Source: Frankia sp. (lineage in GTDB: Bacteria; Actinomycetota; Actinomycetes; Frankiales; Frankiaceae). From it: 21,554 nucleotides of DNA. The stretch lies in NCBI GenBank assembly GCA_019689615.1, contig JADGHD010000012.1, forward strand, positions 1 through 21,554, in the 5' to 3' direction. A program made the translations under genes and the position numbers. Shown piece after piece: positions 7,177 through 14,428 of the stretch (positions are counted from its first letter, which is position 1; every line of letters begins with the position of its first letter). Below the pieces are notes generated by a model, which ran no database searches, was not told the origin of the DNA, and saw only the letters and a program-made list of their open reading frames with translations.

Positions 7177-7386
7177 TTAGTCGCGGCCCCGCTTCGTGGT
7201 CGCAATTTTCAACATCTGCGCCGGAAAGCCGGTCCGCTCTGCGACGTTCTCCAGCGAGTAGCCCTGCCGCACTAGGTCGCGCGCCTGTTCCAAGGTCCAG
7301 CCACGGCCCGGGTCGAACCGGCGGACCTCGACCTCGCTCGCGTTCCGTCGTTCCTCGGGCCAGCTAAGACGTGCACGGCGTGCCAA
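7177..7386 (-). CDS. Small helix-turn-helix protein (69 aa)
   Basis: 69 residues starting at TTG 7386, chosen because GGAGG lies 6 nt upstream. A longer frame up to 7470 has no comparable signal and weaker protein character. The C-terminal half, GWTLEQARDLVRQGYSLENV continuing to about residue 69, reads as two or three helices with the spacing of a resolvase- or sigma-region-4-type helix-turn-helix: ARDLVRQGYS, then ENVAERTGF, then a basic end TKRGRD. The first about 28 residues are basic and Arg-rich. It is therefore a candidate small DNA-binding protein, but no family could be named. It stands alone, convergent with the phosphodiesterase, in a stretch visibly less GC-rich than its surroundings. 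That and the rare TTG start leave some doubt that it is expressed. Confidence 0.6.
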   Translation of the reverse strand: MARRARLSWPEERRNASEVEVRRFDPGRGWTLEQARDLVRQGYSLENVAERTGFPAQMLKIATTKRGRD

Positions 7387-7680
7387 GGATCCCCTCCGAC
7401 TCGTCGCGGTATCTGCACGTGGGGTCCACAAGCCAGCTCCCGCGGCAATACGACGAGGCCCGGAAGCCAACCGCAGCGAACAAGGGCAGGCGGCAGGTGG
7501 GACAGAAGCCGGGCCGCCCCGGTCGCCGAGTTACACACTAGCGCTTCTTCGCGAGTAATTGGAGAACATCCGAGTGGCACTTCTTACGGATCTGGAGAAG
7601 AGCGCCATCGCAAGAGCGCTGTTGTGCCAGATGTTGTGGCCGCCGTTACCCGACGGCGCACCCGGTCGAGCGCCGCCCGT
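7387..7680. other. Less GC-rich intergenic region
   Basis: About 290 bases between two minus-strand genes, with lower G+C than either side and several AT-rich patches near 7530-7610. The frames crossing it on both strands look like shadows, with no family signal. It should contain the promoter of the small helix-turn-helix gene and the 3' end of the hydrolase transcript. I found no convincing -10/-35 pair, repeat or terminator. Confidence 0.4.
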
Positions 7681-8766
7681 TCAGCCGGCGGCGGCCTCCG
7701 GGGCCGCCGGCTCGTCCTCCGGCGGCAGCGCGCGCGAGCGCAGCAGCGCCCGCCACTTGCGGGCGGAGTGGCTCGCGGGCCGGGTGGTGGCCAGGAAGTC
7801 GGTCAGCACGGACTCGAACCGCTCCGGGTCGGTGTGGTGCGGGAAGTGGCCGGCCTCCGGGAAGATCTCCAACCGGCTGCCCGGCATGGCCTCGTGGGCG
7901 ACGTAGGCGTGATCGACCGGGATGACCGCGTCGTGCGCGCCCCAGATGATCAGCGTGGGCATGCCCTGGGCCAGGTAGCAGCGGTCCAGCATGGTGATCG
8001 CCTGGCCGCGGGCGTCGGCGGCCGAGCGCAGCGTGCGCAGGAACGCCGCCCGCGCGGTCCTGGCGGCGAACGCGTCGAAGACCCGGCCGATCTCGGCGGA
8101 GTCCCGGCCCAGGTCGGTGCGCAGCGCGCCGAGCCCGGCGATGAGGAACCGCCCGGCCATCCGGACCGGGGGCAGCCCGAACAGCGACAGCAGCGCCTCC
8201 GCGCCGGGCGCCGCCGCCAGCCGCAGCGCCGGGTGCAGATCGAGGCCCACCCCGCCGGTGCCGACCAGGACGAGCCGCTCGCAGCGCTCCGGGAACTGGT
8301 AGGCGAACTGCATCGCCACCCCGCCGCCGAGCGAGTGCCCGACCACGGTCACCCGCTCGATGCCCAGGATCGACAGCAGGTCGCGCATCCCGCAGGCGAA
8401 GCCGCCGATCGAGTAGTCGGCCCGCGGCTTGTCCGACAGCCCGTGGCCGAGCAGATCCGGCGCGATCACCGTCCGGCCGCGGGCGAGCCGCGGCAGCACC
8501 GGCGCCCAGGTCGCCGAGCTGTCCCCGATGCCGTGGATGAGCAGGAGCGCCGGCCCGCGCCCGGCCCGCACGTAAGCCCGGCGATAGCCGTGCACGGTGA
8601 CGAACCGGGGCGCGAACCGGTCCACCGCGCCCGGGGTGCCGGTGGGCGCGACGAGTCCCTCGGCGCGCCCTATCCGGGCCGCCGCCGCGGCGAGCCGGGC
8701 AACGCCGCCCGTACCGACATCGGGCGTCCTGCGCGGCCCGCCGGGCCGTTCCTCCACGTTGCCCAC
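7681..8766 (-). CDS. Alpha/beta-fold hydrolase
   Basis: 361 residues with a clear alpha/beta hydrolase core at about 52-330. The oxyanion motif is LLLIHGIGDSSATW (74-87), the nucleophile S145 in VVGHSLGGG, the acid D279 in IIWGAHDAVIP and the base H307 in EAGHFPH. Between strands 6 and 7 a helical cap (about 170-265) covers the site. An Ala/Arg-rich stretch of about 45 residues precedes the core and a Pro/Ala-rich tail follows. The layout recalls the mycobacterial Rv2715-type hydrolases of unknown substrate. GTG 8766 was chosen because GGAGG lies 5 nt upstream. It lies 33 bp downstream of the aldehyde dehydrogenase gene, so the two probably form an operon, and it may act on a metabolite of that pathway. 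Confidence 0.88.
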   Translation of the reverse strand: MGNVEERPGGPRRTPDVGTGGVARLAAAAARIGRAEGLVAPTGTPGAVDRFAPRFVTVHGYRRAYVRAGRGPALLLIHGIGDSSATWAPVLPRLARGRTVIAPDLLGHGLSDKPRADYSIGGFACGMRDLLSILGIERVTVVGHSLGGGVAMQFAYQFPERCERLVLVGTGGVGLDLHPALRLAAAPGAEALLSLFGLPPVRMAGRFLIAGLGALRTDLGRDSAEIGRVFDAFAARTARAAFLRTLRSAADARGQAITMLDRCYLAQGMPTLIIWGAHDAVIPVDHAYVAHEAMPGSRLEIFPEAGHFPHHTDPERFESVLTDFLATTRPASHSARKWRALLRSRALPPEDEPAAPEAAAG

Positions 8767-8799
8767 CGCGACCTCCCCCGCCGCGGCTTCCCGCCGGCT

Positions 8800-10230
8800 T
8801 CAGAACTCGAGGTTGTGCATCACGTGCTTGATCCTGGTGTAGTCCTCAAGCCCGTAGATCGAGAGATCCTTGCCGTAACCGCTCTTCTTGAAACCACCGT
8901 GCGGCATCTCGGCCACGATCGGTATATGGGTGTTCACCCAGACGCACCCGAAGTCGAGCCGGCGGGCCACCCGCATCGCCCGTCCGTGGTCCCTGGTCCA
9001 CACGCTGGAGGCGAGTCCGTACTGGACCCCGTTCGCCCAGCGGACCGCCTCGTCCTCGTCGGTGAACCGCTGCACGGTGACGACCGGGCCGAAGATCTCC
9101 TGCTGGGCGAGCTCGTCGTCCTGGCGCACCCCGGCGATGACCGTGGGCTGGTAGAAGTACCCGGGCCCGTCCACGGGCCCGCCGCCGGTGACGATCTCGG
9201 CGTGGGCCGGCGCCCGCTCGACCATGCCGGCGACCCGGGCAAGCTGGTTGGGGTTGTTCAGCGGGCCGAAGGCCGCCTCGGGGTCGGACGGGGGGCCGGT
9301 CCTGGTCCCGCGTGCCGCCTCGGCCAGCGCCGCCACCAGGTCGTCGTGGATGCCGGGGGCGGCCAGCACCCGGGTGGCCGCGGTGCAGTCCTGGCCGGCG
9401 TTGAAGTAGCCGGCGCCGGCGATGCCCTCGGCCACCGCCTCCGGGTCGACGTCGTCGAACACCACGACCGGCGCCTTGCCGCCGAGCTCCAGGTGGACCC
9501 GCTTGAGGTCGTCGGCGGCCGCCCTGGCGACCTCCATCCCGGCCCGCACGCTGCCGGTGACCGAGACCATCGCCGGCCCGGGGTGGGCGACCAGCGCCCG
9601 GCCGGTGTCCCGGTCGCCGCAGACCACATTGAGCACGCCCGGGGGCAGGAACTCGGCGGCGATCTCGGCCAGCAGCAGGGTGCTGGCCGGCGTGGTGTCG
9701 GACGGCTTGAGCACCACCGTGTTGCCGGCGGCCAGGGCCGGGGCGATCTTCCAGATCGCCATCATGAACGGGTAGTTCCACGGCGTGACCTGGCCGCACA
9801 CCCCGATCGGCTCGCGCCGCACGTAGCTGGTGTGCCCGGCCATGTACTCCCCGGCCGAGCGGCCCTCCAGCAGCCGGGCGGCGCCGGCGAAGAAGCGCAC
9901 CTGGTCGGCCGACGGCGGGATCTCCTCGTCCAGGGTGAGCTGGACCGGCTTGCCGGTGTTGTGGCTCTCCACCGCGACGATCTCGTCGGCCCGCTCCTCG
10001 ATCCTGTCGGCGATCCGCAGCAGGGCCCTCGCCCGCTCGCTCGGGGTGGTGTCCCGCCAGCTCTCGAAGGCCGCGGCGGCGGCCGCGACGGCCCGGTCGA
10101 TGTCGGCCGGGCCGGACAGCGGCGCCTGGGCGTACGGCTCGCCGGTCGAGGGGTCGACGATCGCCGTGGTGCGGCCGTCCGCCGCGGGCACTGACTCACC
10201 GTTGATGAAGTTGCGCAAGACCGTGCCCAT
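8800..10230 (-). CDS. patD: Gamma-aminobutyraldehyde dehydrogenase
   Basis: 476 residues, normal for the NAD-dependent aldehyde dehydrogenase family. It oxidises 4-aminobutanal, made from putrescine, to GABA. Active-site residues are intact: N152 in TPWNYP, K175 in VVLKPS, E248 in HLELGGKAP and the nucleophile C282 in NAGQDCTAATR. Family-specific stretches such as RFFAGAARLLEG, AGEYMAGHTS, SSVWT and the C-terminal EMPHGGFKKSGYGKDLS, SIYGLEDYTRIKHVM closely resemble E. coli PatD (YdcW) from memory. ATG 10230 follows a GGGAGAGGG; the longer frame to 10410 runs through the intergenic region and was rejected. It is divergent from the FAD oxidase (201 bp between starts) and precedes an alpha/beta hydrolase gene. 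Another omega-amino aldehyde could be the true substrate. Confidence 0.92.
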   Translation of the reverse strand: MGTVLRNFINGESVPAADGRTTAIVDPSTGEPYAQAPLSGPADIDRAVAAAAAAFESWRDTTPSERARALLRIADRIEERADEIVAVESHNTGKPVQLTLDEEIPPSADQVRFFAGAARLLEGRSAGEYMAGHTSYVRREPIGVCGQVTPWNYPFMMAIWKIAPALAAGNTVVLKPSDTTPASTLLLAEIAAEFLPPGVLNVVCGDRDTGRALVAHPGPAMVSVTGSVRAGMEVARAAADDLKRVHLELGGKAPVVVFDDVDPEAVAEGIAGAGYFNAGQDCTAATRVLAAPGIHDDLVAALAEAARGTRTGPPSDPEAAFGPLNNPNQLARVAGMVERAPAHAEIVTGGGPVDGPGYFYQPTVIAGVRQDDELAQQEIFGPVVTVQRFTDEDEAVRWANGVQYGLASSVWTRDHGRAMRVARRLDFGCVWVNTHIPIVAEMPHGGFKKSGYGKDLSIYGLEDYTRIKHVMHNLEF

Positions 10231-10431
10231 CCGCCCTCTCCCGTCAACGGTCGATGATCTACGGATGCCGTCCTCGGACCAGGCAACGACCACCGAAGCC
10301 GGCGCTTTCCCGCAGGGTAGGACACGGATAGCGTGACGGACAGCGCCTTGGCAGCCTCGGTGCCCCCCGCCCGGCCCGGCCCGGGCGCCGCCGGGTAGTA
10401 CACATCCCACTACGAAGGGTAGGCAAGCCTG
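10231..10431. promoter_or_regulatory. Divergent control region patD / FAD oxidase
   Basis: 201 bp that must drive both the dehydrogenase operon and the oxidase. AGGGTAGG occurs twice here (10316-10323 and 10416-10423); the second copy is part of GAAGGGTAGG (10414-10423), 8 nt before GTG 10432. On the minus strand these read CCTACCCT, containing the TANNNT-type hexamer TACCCT. The dehydrogenase ribosome-binding site GGGAGAGGG lies at its other end. No clear operator palindrome for an Lrp-type protein was identified. Confidence 0.45.
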
Positions 10432-11874
10432 GTGGTAGACGCGAGCCGGTTCCTCCTCCGTCGCCGCGCCGCCGGCGCCCGCCAGCCGCAGCCCTCGTGG
10501 AGCGACCGGCTGCCCGCCTCGCTGTGGACCGACCAGCTACCCGGCCCACCGCCGGCCCGGCCCACGCTGCGCGGCGAGCACCGGGCAGACGTGTGCGTCG
10601 TCGGCGCCGGGTTCACCGGCCTGTGGACGGCCTACCACCTGGCCGCGCTGGCTCCCGGGCGCTCGATCACGGTCGTCGAGGCGCAGGCGGCCGGCTTCGG
10701 CGCGTCCGGGCGCAACGGCGGCTGGTGCTCGGCGATCTTCCCGTCGGCGGCGCTGGCTCCCCGGATGCGCCCGGCGCTGGCCGCGACGATCGACGAGATC
10801 GGCGAGGTCACCCGCGCCGAGGGAATCGACTGCGACTTCGCCAAGGACGGCTACCTGTGCGTCGCCACCACCCCGGCGCAGGCCGAGCGGCTGCGCGCGG
10901 AGGTGGCCGCGACCGGCGGGCCGGACGGCGGTGGCTGGCTGGACGCCGACGCCGTCGCCGCCAGGATCCGCGTCGCCGGCGCGCTGGGCGGGGTGTTCGA
11001 CCCGCAGTGCGCCGTGCTCTCGCCGGCCAAGCTCGCCCAGGGGCTGGCCCAGGCGGTCGAGCGGCGCGGGGTCGCCCTGTTCGAGCGCTCCCGGGTCCGC
11101 CGGGTCCGCCCCGGCCTGGTGGAGCTCGCCAGCGGGCGGGTGCGCGCCGACGTGGTGATCCGGGCGACCGAGGCGTGGACGTCCCGGCTGCCCGGCGCCG
11201 AGCGCGAGCTGGTCCCGGTCTACTCGCTGGTCATCGCGACCGAGCCGCTGCCAGCGGAGGTCTGGGACGAGATCGGCTGGCGGGAGCGGTTCACCCTGAA
11301 CGACAACCGACACCTGATCATCTACGCCCAGCGCACCGCGGACGGGCGGATCGTGCTCGGCGGCCGCGGCGCGCCGTACCACTTCGGCTCCCGGGTCAGG
11401 CCGTCGTTCGACCTCGACGAGGCCGTCTTCGCCCACCTGCGGCGAACGCTCGGCACGCTGTTCCCGGCCGCCGCGAACGCCCGGATCACCCACCGCTGGG
11501 GCGGCCCGCTCGGCGTGCCCAGGGACTGGACCCCCGCGGTCCGCTTCGACCCCGGCACGGGCCTGGGCAGCGCCGGCGGCTACGTCGGCGACGGGGTCGC
11601 GGCGAGCGCGCTGGCCGGCCGCACCCTGGCCGAGCTGGTCGTCGGCAAGGAGACCCCGCGCACCGGGCTCCCCTGGGTCAACCGCCCGGTCCGCCCCTGG
11701 GAGCCAGAGCCGCTGCGCTGGCTCGGCGTCAACGCCGGCCGGATCGGCGCCGCAGCCGCCGACGCCCGGGAGAACCGCACCGGCCGCCCGTCCCGCCTCG
11801 GCACCGTCGTCGACCGTCTCACCGGGCACCAGGACCCACCTGGTGGATCTTCGGAGACACTCGGACCGTCCTGA
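10432..11874 (+). CDS. FAD-dependent amine/amino-acid oxidase, DAO (PuuB-like) family
   Basis: 480 residues. The Rossmann motif VCVVGAGFTGL (54-64) binds FAD; GFGASGRNGGW (88-98) is the characteristic second motif of the DAO branch containing gamma-glutamylputrescine oxidase. A C-terminal GYVGDGVAASALAGRTLAEL closes the FAD site. It probably oxidises a primary or secondary amine with oxygen, giving an aldehyde, ammonia or amine, and peroxide. With a gamma-aminobutyraldehyde dehydrogenase next door, a polyamine-derived amine is the reasonable guess, but the substrate is inferred. The roughly 50-residue N-terminal lead (Arg/Pro-rich, then SWSDRLPASLW) is common in this group. GTG 10432 is preceded by GAAGGGTAGG. 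The stop codon lies inside the terminator hairpin. Confidence 0.88.
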   Translation: MVDASRFLLRRRAAGARQPQPSWSDRLPASLWTDQLPGPPPARPTLRGEHRADVCVVGAGFTGLWTAYHLAALAPGRSITVVEAQAAGFGASGRNGGWCSAIFPSAALAPRMRPALAATIDEIGEVTRAEGIDCDFAKDGYLCVATTPAQAERLRAEVAATGGPDGGGWLDADAVAARIRVAGALGGVFDPQCAVLSPAKLAQGLAQAVERRGVALFERSRVRRVRPGLVELASGRVRADVVIRATEAWTSRLPGAERELVPVYSLVIATEPLPAEVWDEIGWRERFTLNDNRHLIIYAQRTADGRIVLGGRGAPYHFGSRVRPSFDLDEAVFAHLRRTLGTLFPAAANARITHRWGGPLGVPRDWTPAVRFDPGTGLGSAGGYVGDGVAASALAGRTLAELVVGKETPRTGLPWVNRPVRPWEPEPLRWLGVNAGRIGAAAADARENRTGRPSRLGTVVDRLTGHQDPPGGSSETLGPS

Positions 11875-11900
11875 TCCACCCGGCCGGGTCAGGTGGATCA
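11872..11900 (+). terminator. Hairpin overlapping the oxidase stop codon
   Basis: TGATCCACC (11872-11880) pairs perfectly with GGTGGATCA (11892-11900) across an 11-base loop. The TGA stop codon is the first three bases of the stem. There is no T-run, as is common for GC-rich actinobacteria. A third GGTGGATC lies just upstream (11842-11849). Confidence 0.5.
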
Positions 11901-12070
11901 CGGCGGTTCGGCGCTGCCCGGACCCAGGGCCGTTCGCGACCGCGGGCCACGACGGACGGAGAGCAGCCCGAACGGCTACGGATTAGCGGATCGCACCGTC
12001 AGGGCCGCCCGCGGAGCTTCCCGAGATGGCCGGAGATTGCGGAGAAGGGCACGGCGGCCGCACAAACACT

Positions 12071-12100
12071 CAGGCCCCGAGAGTGAACTCCCGGGGCCTG
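12071..12100 (-). terminator. Intrinsic terminator of tRNA-fMet
   Basis: Immediately 3' of the tRNA on the minus strand, a stem of about 13 bp with one mismatch (CAGGCCCCG paired with CGGGGCCTG, extended by GAG/CTC) is followed by the T-rich AGTGTTTGTG. This is a strong rho-independent terminator for the short tRNA transcript. Confidence 0.8.
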
Positions 12101-12103
12101 GAC

Positions 12104-12180
12104 TGGTAGCGGGGGCAGGATTTGAACCTGCGACCTCTGGGTTATGAGCCCAGCGAGCTTCCGAGCTGCTCCACCCCGCG
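12104..12180 (-). tRNA. Initiator tRNA-fMet (anticodon CAT)
   Basis: 77 nt including an encoded CCA (12106-12104). The anticodon CAT reads at 12146-12144 on the minus strand. Initiator features are direct: three consecutive G-C pairs in the anticodon stem (CTGGG...CCCAG around the loop), and no Watson-Crick pair at position 1:72 (C opposite U). The acceptor GCGGGG/CCCCGC and the T-arm GGTTCAAATCC are intact. It has its own promoter and terminator. Confidence 0.97.
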
Positions 12181-12191
12181 TCGGTGGGTTC

Positions 12192-12222
12192 ACCTTACAG
12201 GACGCGGGGCCAGGGGTGTCAA
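12192..12222 (-). promoter_or_regulatory. Promoter of the tRNA-fMet gene
   Basis: A perfect -35 TTGACA (12222-12217) and a -10 TAAGGT (12197-12192) separated by 19 bases. The expected start near 12185 is about five bases before the mature tRNA 5' end. The spacing is slightly long; position and sequence are otherwise those of a strong housekeeping tRNA promoter. It lies in the 61 bp between the lrp-family stop and the tRNA. Confidence 0.75.
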
Positions 12223-12241
12223 ACGGGTCCGCGGACCGACG

Positions 12242-12730
12242 TCAGCGCACCCCCCAGGTGTAGGTCTGCTTGACAACCCGCAGGTAGACGAAGGTCTCCG
12301 TCTCGCGGACCTGGGGCAGCGTCCTGATGTGGTCGTTGATCAGCGAGAGCAGGTGCTCGTCGTCCTCGGCGACCAGCTCGACCAGCAGGTCGAACGACCC
12401 GGCGGTGATCACGACGTAGTCGACCTCGGGCAGGGCCGCGAGCGCGGCGGCGGCCTTCCGGGTGTCGCCGGACACCCGGATCCCGATCATGGCCTCGCGG
12501 GTGAAGCCGACCCGCAGCGGGTCGGTGATCCCGACGATCTGCATGATCCCGCTGTCCAGCAGCCGCTGGACCCGCTGGCGGACGGCGGCCTCGGACAGGC
12601 CGACGGCCTGGGCCATCGCCGCGTAGGAGCGCCGCCCGTCGCCCTGGAGCTGCTCGATGATCGCCTTGTTGATGTCGTCGAGCAGCGGCTCGGTGGCGGT
12701 ACGGGCGGGCGTCGGCCGCTTCTGCTGCAC
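12242..12730 (-). CDS. Lrp/AsnC-family transcriptional regulator
   Basis: 162 residues, typical length. An N-terminal AsnC-type winged helix-turn-helix (about 17-75: LDDINKAIIEQLQGDGRRSY, then MAQAVGLSEAAVRQRVQRL) is followed by a RAM effector-binding domain (about 85-155) with the beta-alpha-beta pattern and VVITAGSFDLLVELVAEDDE. These proteins form dimers and octamers and respond to amino acids or related metabolites. GTG 12730 follows GGAGGAGG at 5-nt spacing. It is divergent from the class III aminotransferase across 251 bp and is the obvious candidate regulator of that gene and perhaps of the oxidase and dehydrogenase. The effector is unknown. Confidence 0.93.
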   Translation of the reverse strand: MQQKRPTPARTATEPLLDDINKAIIEQLQGDGRRSYAAMAQAVGLSEAAVRQRVQRLLDSGIMQIVGITDPLRVGFTREAMIGIRVSGDTRKAAAALAALPEVDYVVITAGSFDLLVELVAEDDEHLLSLINDHIRTLPQVRETETFVYLRVVKQTYTWGVR

Positions 12731-12844
12731 CGGTTCCTCCTCCGACGAGTGCCGTTGGCCGGATGGGACACGGCGCGCGCCTGGTGACCGGCCGGTGCCG
12801 GTCGTCATCGTATGGCCACTCTGACGGTGGCGGGAAACGGGACC

Positions 12845-12870
12845 GACTGACCCCAATCTCTGCGGATTCC
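12845..12870 (-). promoter_or_regulatory. Possible SigR-type promoter upstream of the lrp-family gene
   Basis: On the minus strand GGGAAT (GGAAT at 12870-12866), exactly 18 bases, then GTC (12847-12845). It differs from the SigR consensus GGAAT-N18-GTT only in the last base. It sits about 115 bp upstream of the regulator's GTG. One mismatch in a short motif can arise by chance. Confidence 0.25.
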
Positions 12871-12924
12871 CTCGCACAAGCGCCATCCAAGCTACGCTTT
12901 CAGTATCTGGACTGGTGACTGACG

Positions 12925-12936
12925 ACGTCATGACGT
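12925..12936. promoter_or_regulatory. 12-bp perfect palindrome, candidate operator
   Basis: ACGTCATGACGT is a perfect 12-bp palindrome 46 bp before the aminotransferase ATG. It lies downstream of a possible -10 TACGCT (12893-12898), whose -35 is unclear. Its position between the divergent Lrp/AsnC regulator and aminotransferase genes makes it a plausible binding site for that regulator; this is inference. Confidence 0.45.
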
Positions 12937-12981
12937 GACGTGGCGACAGGCCGCGCACGCGGACGCCGGGAGGGGCCCACC

Positions 12982-14367
12982 ATGACCGTGACCGACTCGA
13001 CCAGGGCGCTCGCCGAGCGCGCCGCGACCTTGCTGGAGCGGGAGCAGGCGCGCCTGGCGGCGGCCACCCCCGGCTCCGCAAGGATGCACGAGCGGGCCAG
13101 CCGGACGATGCCGCTCGGCGTCCCGTCGTCCTACCAGGCCCGCGACCCGTGGCCGATCTACCTCACCCGGGGCCAGGGCTCGCGGGTGTGGGACGTCGAC
13201 GGCCGTGAGTACTCCGACTTCCACAACGCGTTCGGGTCCATGGTGCAGGGCCACGCCCACCCGGCGATCGTGCGCGCGGTCACCGAGCGGATGGCGCTCG
13301 GCAGCCACTTCGCGATGCCGACCGAGGACTCCGTGATCGTCAGCGAGGAGCTGGCCCGCCGGTTCGGCCTGCCGCAGTGGCGGTTCGTCAACTCCGGCTC
13401 CGAGGCGACCATGGACGCGATCCGGATCGCCCGCGGGCTGACCGGCCGGGACACGATCGTCAAGATCTTCGGCTCGTACCACGGCCACCACGACTACGTG
13501 ATGGTCTCGATCGGTGCGCCGTACGACGACATCGGCCCGGCGGACAACATGAACTCCCTCGGCTACGGCGCCGGGATCCCCCAGGCCGTGATCGACCTCA
13601 CCATCCCGGTGCCGTTCAACAACGCGCCGGCGATGGAGCGCCGGATCGAGCGGCTGATCGAGGAGGGGCGCAAACCAGCCTGCGTGATCATGGAAGCCGC
13701 GATGATGAACCTCGGGGTCGTCCTGCCGGAGCCCGGCTACCTCGAGGCCGTCCGTGAGCTCACCCGCCGGCACGGGATCGTCCTGATCTTCGACGAGGTC
13801 AAGACCGGGCTGTGCGTGGCCGCTGGTGGCGCGACCGAGCGGTTCGGCGTCCAGCCCGACATGATCACGCTGGCCAAGGCGCTCGGTGGTGGCCTGCCGT
13901 CCGGCGCGATCGGCGCGACCGAAGAGATCATGGACGTGGTCACCAGCGGCGAGGTCAAGCAGGTCGGCACGTACAACGGCAACCCGCTGACCATGGCCGC
14001 CGCCCGGGCGAGCCTGTTCGAGGTGCTGACCCCGCAGGCGTACGCCCACCTTGACCGGCTCAACGACCGGCTCATCGCCGGCTGCGACGAGATCCTGGCC
14101 CGCTACGGGATCCCCGGCTACACCGTCGGCATCTCGTCGAAGGGCTGCGTCCACTTCACCGACGCCCCGATCCGCGACTACACCTCGTTCATGGAGCACC
14201 AGAACGCGGTCCTGCCGGAGCTAGCCTGGCTCTACAACGCCAACCGCGGCGTGCTCATGGCCCCGGGCCGCGAGGAGGAGTGGACGCTGTCGGTCCAGCA
14301 CACCGACGCCGACGTCGACCGCTACCTGGAGAGCCTGGACGAGATGGCGCGCGATCTCACCCGCTGA
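12982..14367 (+). CDS. PLP-dependent class III aminotransferase, HemL-like branch
   Basis: 461 residues. It is a fold type I PLP enzyme. Seen are VNSGSEATMDAIRIARGLTG (phosphate-binding loop and the pattern shared with glutamate-1-semialdehyde aminomutase), SYHGHHDYV (aromatic stacking region), LIFDEVKTG (the cofactor-nitrogen Asp) and ITLAKALGGGLPSGAIG with the Schiff-base Lys. HemL itself is unlikely because the context is catabolic. With gamma-aminobutyraldehyde dehydrogenase and an Lrp regulator close by, an omega-amine or amino-acid transaminase role is plausible. ATG 12982 was chosen for GGGAGGGG about 6 nt upstream; an upstream in-frame start at 12940 lacks such a site. Confidence 0.88.
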   Translation: MTVTDSTRALAERAATLLEREQARLAAATPGSARMHERASRTMPLGVPSSYQARDPWPIYLTRGQGSRVWDVDGREYSDFHNAFGSMVQGHAHPAIVRAVTERMALGSHFAMPTEDSVIVSEELARRFGLPQWRFVNSGSEATMDAIRIARGLTGRDTIVKIFGSYHGHHDYVMVSIGAPYDDIGPADNMNSLGYGAGIPQAVIDLTIPVPFNNAPAMERRIERLIEEGRKPACVIMEAAMMNLGVVLPEPGYLEAVRELTRRHGIVLIFDEVKTGLCVAAGGATERFGVQPDMITLAKALGGGLPSGAIGATEEIMDVVTSGEVKQVGTYNGNPLTMAAARASLFEVLTPQAYAHLDRLNDRLIAGCDEILARYGIPGYTVGISSKGCVHFTDAPIRDYTSFMEHQNAVLPELAWLYNANRGVLMAPGREEEWTLSVQHTDADVDRYLESLDEMARDLTR

Positions 14368-14415
14368 GCCCGCGCGGCCACACCCGGTACGGCCCGCGGG
14401 GGCGTGCCCGCTCCC

Positions 14416-14421
14416 TAGACT
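14416..14421 (+). promoter_or_regulatory. -10 element TAGACT for a leaderless regulator transcript
   Basis: TAGACT is followed by seven bases and then GTG 14429, the same geometry as TAGGCT-N7-GTG at hisN. This argues for GTG 14429 rather than GTG 14423 as the start. No clear -35 was seen. Confidence 0.55.
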
Positions 14422-14428
14422 GGTGATC

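Noticed and set aside
7387..7470. 28-residue extension of the small helix-turn-helix protein
   Set aside because: No ribosome-binding site for the upstream start, while the TTG at 7386 has GGAGG at 6 nt.
7624..10194. Very long plus-strand open frame (856 codons) opposite the hydrolase and dehydrogenase genes
   Set aside because: Its translation is His/Gly/Arg/Pro-rich low-complexity text with no motifs. It is the antisense shadow of two clearly recognised minus-strand enzymes, a common effect at 75% GC.
10231..10410. 60-residue N-terminal extension of the aldehyde dehydrogenase
   Set aside because: The extension has no conserved character. ATG 10230 has a good ribosome-binding site and begins exactly where family proteins begin.
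12982..14367. Naming the class III aminotransferase as hemL (tetrapyrrole synthesis)
   Set aside because: It shares sequence patterns with glutamate-1-semialdehyde aminomutase, but its neighbours are an Lrp regulator and amine-catabolism enzymes rather than heme genes.
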